The translations under genes and the position numbers were made by a program. DNA of 64,000 bases. It comes from CAYUYV01 sp050331455. Lineage in GTDB: Bacteria > Pseudomonadota > Alphaproteobacteria > JAJFIK01. The DNA is taken from positions 14,591 to 78,590 of the forward strand of contig JBHJGV010000073.1 in the NCBI GenBank assembly GCA_050331455.1, read 5' to 3'. The notes under the pieces were generated by a model. The model worked only from the letters and a program-made list of their open reading frames with translations, had not been told where the DNA came from and ran no database searches. Shown here piece by piece: positions 1 to 8,476 of the stretch (its first letter is position 1; every line of letters starts with the position of its first letter).

Positions 1-1
1 G

Positions 2-709
2 GGCGTCTATGGGGCCAATGTGAACCTGCTCATCGACAGCGGTGCCTGGGAAGACGAGAACGAACTCGCCGACGCCTATACCCACCGCAAATCCTTCGCC
101 TACGGACGCTCCGGCGACCCCGTGCAACGGACCGAGCTGCTGGAAAGCGTGCTGGGCGATGTGGACCTCGCCTACCAGAATCTCGAATCGGTCGAACTCG
201 GCGTGACGACGATCGACCACTATTTCGACACGCTGGGCGGCATCGGGCGCGCGGTTCAACGGGCGCAGGGCAAGGCCGCCCCGGTCTATATCGGCGATCA
301 GACCAAGGGCGAGGGCAAGGTGCGCACCCTGAACGAACAGGTGGCACTGGAGACCCGGACCCGCACCCTGAACCCGCGCTGGTATGAGGCGATGCTGAAC
401 CATGGCTATGAGGGTGTGCGCCAGATCGAGGCCCAGGTAACCAACACGCTCGGCTGGTCCGCGACGACCGGTCAGGTGGCACCCTGGGTCTATCAGCGTC
501 TGACCCTGACATTCGTGCTCGACGATGCCATGCGCAAGCGTCTTGCGGAACTCAACCCCAAAGCCTCGGCGAAACTCGCCAATCGGCTGATCGAAGCGTC
601 CGAACGGCAATACTGGACCCCGGACGAGGCGACCCTCGAAGCCCTGCGCGAGGCCGGCGACGAACTTGAGGACCGGCTCGAAGGCGTGAGCACCGTTGCG
701 GCGGCCTGA
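2..709 (+). CDS. bchH: Magnesium chelatase subunit H, C-terminal part (5' truncated by window edge)
   Basis: BchH is the large porphyrin-binding subunit of Mg-chelatase, which inserts Mg2+ into protoporphyrin IX with BchI and BchD in the cytoplasm. Only the last ~235 residues are present; the frame is open from base 2 and reads GVYGANVNLLIDSGAWEDE, a typical cobaltochelatase/Mg-chelatase C-terminal segment, followed by SFAYGRSGD and a stretch with NPRWYEAML typical of the family. The GTG at 20 is internal, not a start. It is the first gene of the bchH-bchL-bchM run; bchL begins 48 bases after its stop. The assignment rests on these family motifs plus the neighbours, since most of the protein lies outside the window. 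Confidence 0.95.
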   Translation, partial: GVYGANVNLLIDSGAWEDENELADAYTHRKSFAYGRSGDPVQRTELLESVLGDVDLAYQNLESVELGVTTIDHYFDTLGGIGRAVQRAQGKAAPVYIGDQTKGEGKVRTLNEQVALETRTRTLNPRWYEAMLNHGYEGVRQIEAQVTNTLGWSATTGQVAPWVYQRLTLTFVLDDAMRKRLAELNPKASAKLANRLIEASERQYWTPDEATLEALREAGDELEDRLEGVSTVAAA

Positions 710-757
710 GGACGATCGGCACGCCGCATAGCACAGACGAGAAGGAGGAGAGGAAAC

Positions 758-1684
758 ATGACGGTCTTGGATCTTCCGCGCACGATGCCCGACAGGCTGC
801 GCAGCGCAGCGGGCAAGGGACGTGAGGACGGCGAAGGCAGCGTCCAGGTCAAGATGGACCCCAGAATGTCCATCGACACGGCCAAGGTCTTTGCCGTCTA
901 CGGCAAGGGCGGCATCGGCAAGAGCACGACCTCGTCCAACCTGTCCGCCGCCTTTTCCAAGCTGGGCAAGCGCGTTCTGCAGATCGGTTGCGATCCGAAG
1001 CACGATTCCACGTTCACGCTGACCAAGAAGCTGGTGCCGACGGTGATCGACGTTTTGGAGTCGGTCGATTTCCACTCGGAGGAACTGCGCCCTGAGGACT
1101 ATGTCTATGAGGGCTTCAACGGCGTCATGTGTGTGGAGGCGGGCGGACCGCCGGCCGGCACGGGTTGCGGCGGCTATGTGGTCGGCCAGACGGTGAAGCT
1201 GCTCAAGGAACACCACCTGCTCGAGGACACCGATGTGGTGATCTTCGATGTGCTGGGCGATGTGGTCTGCGGCGGCTTTGCCGCGCCCCTCCAGCACGCC
1301 GAGCGCGCCCTGATCGTCACGGCCAATGACTTCGACTCGATCTTCGCCATGAACCGCATCGTGGCGGCCATCAAGGCGAAGTCGAAGAATTACGACGTGC
1401 GCATGGCCGGCGTGATCTGCAATCGCAGCGCCGGGACGGACGAAGTGGACCGGTTCAACGACGCCATCGGCCTTGATCGCCTCGCCCATTTCCCGGATCT
1501 CGATGTCATCCGGCGCAGCCGGCTTAAGAAATCCGTCCTGTTCGAAATGGAATCGTCCCCCGAATTGGAGGCCGTGAAAGAAGAATATTTGCGCCTCGCC
1601 GCAACCCTGTGGGCCGGGACAGAACCGTTGACCCCCTCGCCCATGAAGGACCGGGACATTTTCGACTTTCTGGGATTCGACTGA
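758..1684 (+). CDS. bchL: Light-independent (dark-operative) protochlorophyllide reductase, ATP-binding Fe-S subunit
   Basis: BchL is the NifH-like iron protein that passes electrons, with ATP hydrolysis, to BchN-BchB to reduce ring D of protochlorophyllide. The 308-residue protein has a P-loop YGKGGIGKST at about 48-57 and two cysteines spaced 34 apart (Cys137 in TGCGGY, Cys171 in VVCGGF) that bridge a 4Fe-4S cluster between two subunits. The first ~40 residues are a variable extension usual for BchL. A strong ribosome site (gaaggaggagagga, ~741-754) sits just before ATG 758, which fixes the start. The stop TGA shares a base with the bchM ATG, so translation is probably coupled. bchN and bchB are not in the window and are expected upstream of bchH. 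Confidence 0.97.
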   Translation: MTVLDLPRTMPDRLRSAAGKGREDGEGSVQVKMDPRMSIDTAKVFAVYGKGGIGKSTTSSNLSAAFSKLGKRVLQIGCDPKHDSTFTLTKKLVPTVIDVLESVDFHSEELRPEDYVYEGFNGVMCVEAGGPPAGTGCGGYVVGQTVKLLKEHHLLEDTDVVIFDVLGDVVCGGFAAPLQHAERALIVTANDFDSIFAMNRIVAAIKAKSKNYDVRMAGVICNRSAGTDEVDRFNDAIGLDRLAHFPDLDVIRRSRLKKSVLFEMESSPELEAVKEEYLRLAATLWAGTEPLTPSPMKDRDIFDFLGFD

Positions 1685-2409
1685 TGCAAAGCGTCACCTA
1701 TCAGGACCGGCGCAGCGAGCTGCGCACCTATTTCGACCACACCGCCTCGGAAGCCTGGTCCCGGCTCACATCCGATGCGCCCGTCAGCGGGATCCGCGCC
1801 ACCGTGCGCGCGGGCCGCGACCGAATGCGGGCGACCCTGCTGGAGTGGCTGCCCCGGGATCTGACGGGCAAACGCCTCCTCGATGCGGGCTGCGGGACCG
1901 GCGCCCTCTCGGTCGAGGCCGCGCGACGGGGCGCCGACGTGATCGCGATCGATATTGCCGAAAGCCTCGTGGCCGTTGCGCGGGAGCGGGCTGCAATTGA
2001 TCTCGATCAGGGCACGCCCGGCTCTGGCAGGATCGACTTCCTTGTGGGGGACATGCTGGACCCCGCCCATGGCACCTTCGACCACGTGGTGGCCATGGAT
2101 TCCCTCATCCACTACCGGATGGACGATGTGCTGCGCATGCTGGCGACCTTGAGCACTCGGACGACCGGCTCCATGGTCGTCACCTTCGCGCCGCGCACAC
2201 CGCTGCTCATGACGATGCATGCCGTCGGCCGGCTGTTTCCCCGCAGCGACCGGGCGCCCGCCATCGAACCCCTGGCGCCTGCTGGCCTGTGCCGGGCGAT
2301 CGGCGGGGACGCCCGCCTTGCGGACTGGACGGTCGGGCGAACCTTGCGTGTCAAGAGTGGCTTTTACACCAGCCAGGGCCTTGAGCTTGTCCGGCAGGAG
2401 GCGACCTGA
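1684..2409 (+). CDS. bchM: Magnesium protoporphyrin IX methyltransferase
   Basis: BchM transfers a methyl group from S-adenosylmethionine to the ring C propionate of Mg-protoporphyrin IX, giving the substrate for the AcsF cyclase encoded downstream. The start is ATG 1684 inside the bchL stop (TGATG), although the frame is open further upstream. The 241-residue product has the SAM-binding motif LLDAGCGTGALS near residues 65-76, then an acidic strand end (VIAIDIAES) and the VAMDSLIHY segment typical of BchM. Its length fits the family. lhaA starts 2 bases after the stop. Confidence 0.96.
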   Translation: MQSVTYQDRRSELRTYFDHTASEAWSRLTSDAPVSGIRATVRAGRDRMRATLLEWLPRDLTGKRLLDAGCGTGALSVEAARRGADVIAIDIAESLVAVARERAAIDLDQGTPGSGRIDFLVGDMLDPAHGTFDHVVAMDSLIHYRMDDVLRMLATLSTRTTGSMVVTFAPRTPLLMTMHAVGRLFPRSDRAPAIEPLAPAGLCRAIGGDARLADWTVGRTLRVKSGFYTSQGLELVRQEAT

Positions 2410-2411
2410 CC

Positions 2412-3872
2412 ATGAGTGCCAAGGGAAACAGCTGGGTTCAAATGTGGATGGGCATGGGCACGAAAGTCATGCCTTTTGCCGACGCGGCGAGCGAGGATCT
2501 GCCCCTTGGCCGGCTTTTGCGCCTGGGCCTGTTCCAGGTGAGCGTGGGCATGGCCATCGTGCTGCTGACGGGCACCTTGAACCGGGTGATGATCGTCGAA
2601 CTCGGTGTCCCCACCTGGCTTGTCGCCCTGATGATTTCTCTGCCCATCGTTTTTGCCCCGTTCCGTGCCCTGATCGGGCACCGGTCCGATATTCACCGGT
2701 CCGTCATCGGCTGGCGCCGGGTGCCTTATCTGCTGATTGGGACCATGCTGCAATTCGGCGGCCTCGCCATCATGCCCTTCACCTTGCTGGTGTTGTCCGG
2801 CGACACGCATACGCCGCCGATCGTCGGCCAGTTGGGGGCGGCGCTGGCCTTCCTGCTGCTGGGCGCCGGCGTGCACACGACCCAGACGGCAGGCCTCGCC
2901 CTCGCCACGGATCTGGCGCGCCCCGAGGACCGGCCTCGGGTGGTGGCCCTGCTCTATGTGATGCTGCTGCTGGGCATGGTGGTCAGTGCCCTGATCTACG
3001 GCGTCTTACTGTCGGATTTCAACCAGCTCAAGCTCGTCCAGGCGATCCAGGGATCGGCCGTGGTGGTCATCGCGCTCAACGCCATCGCCCTGTGGAAACA
3101 GGAAGGGCGCAATCCGCATATCACGGCCCAGGCAGGTCCCCGGCCCACCTTGGCGCAGGCCTGGGCCAATCTGCGCCGCGGGGGGCAGGCGGGGCGCCTG
3201 CTGCTCGTCACGGGGCTGGGCACGGTCGCCTTCAGCATGCAGGACGTGCTGCTTGAGCCCTATGGCGGCGAGATCCTGTCCTTGAGCGTCAGTGCAACGA
3301 CGACCCTCACGGCCATGTTCGCCGCCGGCACACTCGCCGGTTTTGCCTATGCGGCCTGGCGCATGTCGGCGGGCGGCGATCCCTTGCGACTGTCGGCGTT
3401 CGGCCTGCTCGGGGGTATTGCCGGCCTGTCGGGCGTCATTTTCGCCGATCCGCTGGCCTCCGCCCTTTTGTTCCGGACAGGGACGGTCCTGATCGGTTTC
3501 GGCGCGGGCCTGTTCATCATCGGCACCCTGACGGCAGCGATGGACTTGGCCGAACGCAGCCGTCAGGCCGGCGGCGATGCCCTGATCCAAGGCGGTCTTG
3601 CCTTGGGGGCCTGGGGTGCGGTGCAGGCCACCGCGACCGGCGCGGCGATCGCCGCCGGAGGCGCCCTTAGGGACATCGTCTCAGGTCTTGCGGCCCAGGG
3701 CGCCCTGGGGCCCGCCCTTTCCGGCGCGTCTGCCGGATACAGCTTCGTGTACCACCTGGAGATCCTGCTTCTGTTTGCGACCCTTGCACTGATCGGTCCC
3801 CTCGTCCGTGTCCAAAGCGGGCAGGATCAGCGGCAGTCTTCAAAATTCGGCCTGGCGGAGTTGCCCGGCTGA
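2412..3872 (+). CDS. lhaA: LhaA/PucC-family light-harvesting complex assembly membrane protein
   Basis: A 486-residue protein of the BCH2/PucC branch of the major facilitator superfamily, with about 12 hydrophobic spans. In Rhodobacter, LhaA is needed to assemble the LH1 antenna in the cytoplasmic membrane. The N-terminal half carries family features such as NRVMIVELGVP and LIGHRSD followed by GWRRVPYL. The position between bchM and puhA is the conserved place for lhaA, which favours this over a pucC for LH2. ATG 2412 follows the bchM stop by 2 bases, so expression is probably coupled. In related clusters the 3' part of lhaA also holds a promoter for puhA; I did not identify one here. Confidence 0.92.
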   Translation: MSAKGNSWVQMWMGMGTKVMPFADAASEDLPLGRLLRLGLFQVSVGMAIVLLTGTLNRVMIVELGVPTWLVALMISLPIVFAPFRALIGHRSDIHRSVIGWRRVPYLLIGTMLQFGGLAIMPFTLLVLSGDTHTPPIVGQLGAALAFLLLGAGVHTTQTAGLALATDLARPEDRPRVVALLYVMLLLGMVVSALIYGVLLSDFNQLKLVQAIQGSAVVVIALNAIALWKQEGRNPHITAQAGPRPTLAQAWANLRRGGQAGRLLLVTGLGTVAFSMQDVLLEPYGGEILSLSVSATTTLTAMFAAGTLAGFAYAAWRMSAGGDPLRLSAFGLLGGIAGLSGVIFADPLASALLFRTGTVLIGFGAGLFIIGTLTAAMDLAERSRQAGGDALIQGGLALGAWGAVQATATGAAIAAGGALRDIVSGLAAQGALGPALSGASAGYSFVYHLEILLLFATLALIGPLVRVQSGQDQRQSSKFGLAELPG

Positions 3873-3895
3873 GTCTGACCTTGAGGAGAGAGCTC

Positions 3896-4747
3896 ATGGA
3901 ACCTGGCTACGTATTTGGGCAAGTCGATGCCGCGGAGTTGGCGGTCTACGCCTTCTTCGCGTTCTTCTTCGGCCTTGTCTTCTTCATCCAGCGTGAAAGC
4001 CGCCGGGAAGGTTTTCCGCTGATCGACGAAAAGACCGGCAAGGAAAAGGCCATGTCGTGGATTTTCCTGCCCACGCCGAAGGTCTATCGCATGGCGAACG
4101 GCCACACCCACATGGCGCCGGCCCCCCAAGGGGAAGACCGCCAGGTGGCCCTGCGCAGCGTCAACCCGCGCGAATTCGGCAATCCCTATGTGCCCACCGG
4201 CAATCCGTTCCTGGACGGTGTGGGCCCGGCCGCCTGGGCCCCGCGGGAGGATATTCCCGATACGGACCATGAAGGCCATCCCAAGATCGTCCCCATGAAG
4301 AACGCGCCGGACTTTTCCGTCGTGTCCGGGGATCCCGATCTGCGCGGCTGCGACGTGTGGGCCATGGACCGGCGCTATGCCGGCACGGTCAGCGAGATCT
4401 GGGTCGACCGGGCCGAGTCGCTAATCCGCTATCTGGAAGTCGAGGTCCCCACGGGTGCGTCCGCCCCGGCCCCCGCCGCTTCCGATGACGGCGATGCGCC
4501 GGCGTCCATGGGCGCGAGCGCCCAGCTGGGCCGCAAGGTGCTCCTGCCCATGACGATGGTTCGCCTGCGCAAGCGCCGGGGCAAGTATTTCGTCATGGTG
4601 GGCTCCATCACCTCGGAGCAGTTCAAGGACGTGCCGACGACGGCCAGTCCGAGCCAGGTGACCCGACTCGAGGAAGAGAAGATCATGGCCTATTACGGCG
4701 GTGGTTACCTCTATGCCCATGCCAAGCGTGGGGAGCCCCTGCTGTGA
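3896..4747 (+). CDS. puhA: Photosynthetic reaction centre H subunit
   Basis: PuhA caps the cytoplasmic face of the L-M reaction centre and shapes proton delivery to QB. The 283-residue product has a single N-terminal membrane helix (about residues 12-32, rich in Phe and Ala, ending FFIQRESRREGFPL) and a soluble beta-rich PRC-barrel domain that reads CDVWAMDRRYAGTVSEIW. ATG 3896 is chosen over the upstream TTG 3881 because a gaggagag ribosome site ends about 5 bases before it and MEPGYVFGQVD is a normal start for this family. Its stop overlaps the GTG start of puhB by 4 bases. Confidence 0.96.
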   Translation: MEPGYVFGQVDAAELAVYAFFAFFFGLVFFIQRESRREGFPLIDEKTGKEKAMSWIFLPTPKVYRMANGHTHMAPAPQGEDRQVALRSVNPREFGNPYVPTGNPFLDGVGPAAWAPREDIPDTDHEGHPKIVPMKNAPDFSVVSGDPDLRGCDVWAMDRRYAGTVSEIWVDRAESLIRYLEVEVPTGASAPAPAASDDGDAPASMGASAQLGRKVLLPMTMVRLRKRRGKYFVMVGSITSEQFKDVPTTASPSQVTRLEEEKIMAYYGGGYLYAHAKRGEPLL

Positions 4748-5472
4748 ACCCGATCGCCGAATATGACGGTGAACCCGTCCGGGGTCTCCCCGGACGCCTG
4801 CCAGAGGGTGAATCCATCCTCTGGCAGGGGAGCCCGCGCTGGACGACCTTTGCCCGGCGCGCCTTTCACACCAACAAGGTGCTGGCCTATTTCGGTGTCA
4901 TGATGGTCTGGCGGCTGACGAGCGACCTGTATGACGGCATGGAAGCCGGTGCTGCGATCATTCACACCGCATGGCTGGCGGCCCCGGCCCTGCTCTGTGT
5001 CGCGATCCTGGTGCTCATGGCCTGGGCGATGGCCCGCAGCACGGTCTACACGATCACGAGCAAGCGCCTCGTGATGCGCTTCGGCGTGGCGATGGAGAAG
5101 TGCTTCAACATTCCGTTCCGGCGCATTGCCGGCGCAGGGCTTAAGTCCTACGAGAACGGCACCGGCGACATCCCAGTGAGCCTGATCGCCCCGGACCGGA
5201 TCGGCTATCTGCTGCTGTGGCCCCATGTGCGGCCCTGGAGGCTCAGCGAGCCCGAACCCATGCTGCGCTCCGTTCCGGAGGCGGCCAATGCGGCCGGTAT
5301 CCTCGCTGAGGCCCTGAAGCGGGCGGCGCTGGAGCGGGCCGAACAGGGCGAGGCCGCGGCGGTTGCGGACGGTGCCGTGGTCGCGCCGGATCCGGCGGCC
5401 CGCAAGAAGGAACGGGGATCGGCCCCGCACGGTCTTGGGCTTTCGCCCCAGCCCGTTGCAGCGGCCGAGTAA
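4744..5472 (+). CDS. puhB: Reaction centre assembly protein PuhB
   Basis: PuhB is a membrane protein with a PH-like (YdbT/bPH2) domain needed for efficient assembly of the reaction centre in Rhodobacter capsulatus. The 242-residue product opens with EYDGEPVRGLPGRLPEGE, followed by ILWQGSPRW, the typical PuhB beginning, then has hydrophobic spans near residues 45-60 and 75-100 and a VYTITSKRLVMRFG segment characteristic of bPH2 domains. The GTG start overlaps the puhA stop (GTGA). The last ~50 residues are Ala-rich and low in complexity, so they are probably not structured. Confidence 0.92.
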   Translation: MNPIAEYDGEPVRGLPGRLPEGESILWQGSPRWTTFARRAFHTNKVLAYFGVMMVWRLTSDLYDGMEAGAAIIHTAWLAAPALLCVAILVLMAWAMARSTVYTITSKRLVMRFGVAMEKCFNIPFRRIAGAGLKSYENGTGDIPVSLIAPDRIGYLLLWPHVRPWRLSEPEPMLRSVPEAANAAGILAEALKRAALERAEQGEAAAVADGAVVAPDPAARKKERGSAPHGLGLSPQPVAAAE

Positions 5473-5497
5473 GGGGAAAGAAGGAGGAGGAAAGACG

Positions 5498-5959
5498 ATG
5501 AGCAATCCCTTTGAAGGAGAGCAGATGCCGCGTTGGCCGTTGATCGGCGCGGCTGCCCTCATCGGGCTCGCATTCATCCTGGCCATCAGCGGGCGTATGG
5601 ATGACGCCCGCTGGGGCCCAGAGCACCTGCCCATGGCCGTCGAAGAGCGCCAGCTTCGTTTCGAGGATCGGGACGACGGGGCCGTCGTGGTGACCGATGC
5701 GTCCACGGATGGCCTGGTGGCGGTGCTTGAGCCCGGCAGCAACGGGTTCATTCGCGGCGTGCTGCGCGGCCTCGGCCGCCAGCGCAAGCGGGCCGATGTG
5801 GAATCCCACACGCCCTATCGGCTGGCCATGCTGGAAGACGGCCATCTGGTGCTGGGCGACCCGGCGACGGGAGAGCAGGTCGTGTTGCGGTCCTTCGGTC
5901 CGACCAATTTCCAGGCCTTTGAGCGCCTTCTCCATGCGAACGGGGAGGCCCTGAAATGA
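5498..5959 (+). CDS. puhC: Photosynthetic complex assembly protein PuhC
   Basis: PuhC is a small membrane-anchored protein needed for normal LH1 and reaction-centre levels in Rhodobacter. The 153-residue product has one membrane helix at about residues 14-32 and a soluble domain with LRFEDRDDGAVVV and the phrase VLEPGSNGFIRGVLRGL, which is typical of PuhC. ATG 5498 is preceded by an excellent ribosome site (aaggaggagg, 5481-5490); the frame is open further upstream but inside puhB. The stop overlaps the next start by 4 bases. Confidence 0.92.
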   Translation: MSNPFEGEQMPRWPLIGAAALIGLAFILAISGRMDDARWGPEHLPMAVEERQLRFEDRDDGAVVVTDASTDGLVAVLEPGSNGFIRGVLRGLGRQRKRADVESHTPYRLAMLEDGHLVLGDPATGEQVVLRSFGPTNFQAFERLLHANGEALK

Positions 5960-6261
5960 TCGAGACCAGGATTGGACACCGTAAGGCCGTCAGTGTGCCC
6001 TGCACCGTCGACGTGGAACACACCTTTGCGAGCCTCCACGCCCATGTGGAATTGGACGACGGGGTGAAGATCGGGATCGGAGACGAGGTTCTCGTCCAGG
6101 GCGCACCGGACACCGTGGCGTTCGGCGAGCGCCTGACGGTCCGGGCCCATGCCACCGTGATCCGCGCCACTTGGTTCGACCGGCTCAAGACCCGCGTCGC
6201 AGCCTATTTCGAACTGACCGATCTTTACGAAGTGAGCTTTACCCCCAGGAGGACCCTATGA
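5956..6261 (+). CDS. Conserved small protein of the photosynthesis cluster between puhC and acsF
   Basis: This encodes 101 residues with overlapping starts and stops at both ends (ATGA with puhC at 5956-5959 and with acsF at 6258-6261), so it is certainly translated as part of the operon. No signal peptide or membrane span is visible; the sequence alternates short hydrophobic and charged strands (VSVPCTVDVEH, VKIGIGDEVLVQG, LTVRAHATVIRATW) and looks like a small beta domain. Related photosynthesis clusters carry a similar small hypothetical gene at this point, but I know of no assigned role. The place suggests a part in cyclase function or reaction-centre assembly; that is inference. Confidence 0.85.
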   Translation: MIETRIGHRKAVSVPCTVDVEHTFASLHAHVELDDGVKIGIGDEVLVQGAPDTVAFGERLTVRAHATVIRATWFDRLKTRVAAYFELTDLYEVSFTPRRTL

Positions 6262-7364
6262 CAGCCGTTGAACTAAGCGACCTGGCGGAAGAAGCGCACG
6301 CCCAGGCCAGCCAGCGGAAAAAATCGCTGAACGACACGACCCGCATGGCGAAAGAGGACACGATCCTCAGCCCCCGGTTCTACACGACCGATTTCAAGGC
6401 CATGGACCGGCTGGACGTGAGCCCCGTGCGCGCCGAGTGGGATGCCCTGATCGCCGAAATGAAGAGCGATCCGAACGGCGACCATTTCAAGCGGACGGAC
6501 GAGTTCGACAACATGCTGGCGAGCCTGCCGGACGGTCTGCGCGCGGAATTCGTCGATTTCCTCGTCAGCTCCCTGACGGCCGAATTCTCCGGCTGCGTGC
6601 TCTACAGCGAGATCAAGAAGCGCATCGACAATCCGGACATCAAGGAACTGTTCAGCCTGATGACCCGGGACGAAAGCCGCCATGCCGGCTTTATCAACAG
6701 TGTGCTGAAAGATTTCGAGATCGGCGTGGATCTGGGCTTCCTGACCCGCACCAAGCAGTACACCTATTTCAGCCCGAAATTCATCTTCTACGCGGTCTAT
6801 CTGTCGGAGAAGATCGGCTATTCGCGCTACATCACCATCTACCGGCACCTGGAGCGCAATCCGGAACGCCGTTTCCACCCGATCTTCAAATGGTTTGAGG
6901 ACTGGTGCAACGACGAGTTCCGCCATGGCGAGGCCTTCGCCCTGCTGATGCGGGCCAATCCGCACCTGCTCAAAGGCACCAACAAGCTGTGGATCCGGTT
7001 CTTCCTGCTGGCCGTCTACGGAACGATGTATATCCGCGACCATGCCCGGCCGGAATTCCACAAGGCCCTCGGCATGGATCCGACCGAGTACGACTACAAG
7101 GTCTTCCAGATCTGCAACGAGATCTCCCGGCAGGTCTTCCCGCTCGAGCTCGACATCGACAATCCGAAATTCCGGACCGGCATGGAACGGCTGCGGGCCG
7201 CGTCCAACGGGATCGATGCCGCCAAGACGCAAGGCGGTCTCATGGGCGGCCTGAAGCGGGTCTGGTATTCGGGCAAGGCGGGCCTCGCCTTCGCGGGCCT
7301 CTTCTTCCTGCCGACCCGCAAAAACGCGCTGCCCGCCCAGATCCGTCTGGCACCGGCCTGGTAA
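6258..7364 (+). CDS. acsF: Aerobic magnesium-protoporphyrin IX monomethyl ester (oxidative) cyclase
   Basis: AcsF is the di-iron oxygenase that forms the fifth (E) ring of bacteriochlorophyll from Mg-protoporphyrin monomethyl ester using O2. The 368-residue protein has the two metal-binding motifs expected for the family, DESRH at 138-142 and DEFRH at 219-223, each preceded by a helix with conserved Glu (for example E118 in YSEIKKR). ATG 6258 overlaps the upstream stop and has aggagg at 6248-6253. The frame is open further upstream, but that part is a shadow of the previous gene. Its presence means ring E can be made in air; the oxygen-independent BchE was not seen in the window. puhE follows after 11 bases. 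Confidence 0.96.
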   Translation: MTAVELSDLAEEAHAQASQRKKSLNDTTRMAKEDTILSPRFYTTDFKAMDRLDVSPVRAEWDALIAEMKSDPNGDHFKRTDEFDNMLASLPDGLRAEFVDFLVSSLTAEFSGCVLYSEIKKRIDNPDIKELFSLMTRDESRHAGFINSVLKDFEIGVDLGFLTRTKQYTYFSPKFIFYAVYLSEKIGYSRYITIYRHLERNPERRFHPIFKWFEDWCNDEFRHGEAFALLMRANPHLLKGTNKLWIRFFLLAVYGTMYIRDHARPEFHKALGMDPTEYDYKVFQICNEISRQVFPLELDIDNPKFRTGMERLRAASNGIDAAKTQGGLMGGLKRVWYSGKAGLAFAGLFFLPTRKNALPAQIRLAPAW

Positions 7365-7375
7365 GGAGAGCCACC

Positions 7376-8374
7376 TTGACCTATTCCGAGCATGTTCTGC
7401 CGGCCCTGGCGGCGATCCTGATCTGGTGGTTGAGCACCGGCGTCATCCTGCTGATGAACAGTCTGCCGCGGTCGACCTATCCGTGGAGCGTGCTCGGAAT
7501 GACCTGCGTCACGGGTGTTGCGGTGTTTGGCCTCGCCGTCACCGGCGAAGACACCGGCACCCGGGGCGCCTATATCGCCTTTTTATGCTCGCTGATGATT
7601 TGGGGCTGGCATGAAATGACGTTTCTGATGGGGTACATAACGGGATCGCGAAAGGAGCCCTGTCCCGCAGATGCCAAAGGGTTCACCCGGTTCGTCTATG
7701 CGACCAAGGTGCTGCTGCACCATGAGGTGGCGCTGGTGTTCACGGGCCTGGGCATCGCGGCGGTCACCTGGGGTGATCCCAATCAAACGGGGCTTTGGAC
7801 CTTTGTGGTGCTCTGGGCCATGCGCTTGAGTACGAAACTGAACATCTTCTTTGGGGTGCCGAACATCACGGAAGAGTTCCTGCCCCACCATATGGCGTTT
7901 CTGAAATCCTACTTTCGGAACCGGCCGATGAATGCGTTCTTTGGCCCATCCGTGACCCTGGCGACGATTGCGACGGTCCTTGTGGGGACGGCGGCGCTCG
8001 ATCCGGGGCTCACCGCCGGCGAGCAGGTGGGATTGAGCCTGATCACCTGCCTCATGGCGCTTGGGGTTCTGGAGCACTGGTTCCTGGTGGTGCCCATGCG
8101 CGAAGCGGCCCTGTGGACCTGGGCCCAGCCTGCGGCTCAAACTGCCGGGACGGGCCACTCGCAAGCGCATGAGCGGGATGCGGGCAGTCGGGAGGGCAAG
8201 CGGGATGCCCACCACCGCCGGGAGGGGGGCCGATGCCCGCTTCACTATCTGGGCGCGGCCCTGTCCCCCGTTCCGGAACTCGTTCCGGCGGCGGTCCCGG
8301 TGCGCGGCAGGCACGCGACATCACGGGTGACGGAACCTCGCGAGAGCGGCGTTTCCTTCACCAAAACGCAGTAA
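7376..8374 (+). CDS. puhE: Photosynthetic complex putative assembly protein PuhE, with a C-terminal extension
   Basis: PuhE is a polytopic membrane protein of the puh operon whose loss perturbs bacteriochlorophyll levels in Rhodobacter capsulatus. The start is taken as TTG 7376, which has taaggagag at 7362-7370 and gives LTYSEHVLPALAAILIWW. About seven hydrophobic spans follow, with the family-typical WGWHEMTFLMGYITG, RKEPCP and LHHEVAL. Conserved sequence appears to end near residue 255 (MREAALWTWAQP). The last ~80 residues are hydrophilic, rich in His, Arg, Gly and Glu, and look unlike PuhE, so this may be a read-through tail after an old frameshift or stop loss. Total length of 332 is longer than I expect for the family. 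Confidence 0.87.
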   Translation: MTYSEHVLPALAAILIWWLSTGVILLMNSLPRSTYPWSVLGMTCVTGVAVFGLAVTGEDTGTRGAYIAFLCSLMIWGWHEMTFLMGYITGSRKEPCPADAKGFTRFVYATKVLLHHEVALVFTGLGIAAVTWGDPNQTGLWTFVVLWAMRLSTKLNIFFGVPNITEEFLPHHMAFLKSYFRNRPMNAFFGPSVTLATIATVLVGTAALDPGLTAGEQVGLSLITCLMALGVLEHWFLVVPMREAALWTWAQPAAQTAGTGHSQAHERDAGSREGKRDAHHRREGGRCPLHYLGAALSPVPELVPAAVPVRGRHATSRVTEPRESGVSFTKTQ

Positions 8375-8476
8375 GATGGGACGGTCGCGGTAAGCCACCT
8401 CCCGCACCAGAGCGGCCGGACGGCTCTCGTGCGTTACCCAAAGATCCGGATCGGCCAGCCATGAAGGGAGGCACCT

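Noticed and set aside
6905..8374. 489-residue frame beginning inside acsF
   Set aside because: Only the part from TTG 7376 looks like a protein (PuhE); the earlier part is a shadow of acsF.
8375..8476. PpsR/CrtJ operator (TGT-N12-ACA) before hemA
   Set aside because: No matching pattern was found in this stretch by eye.
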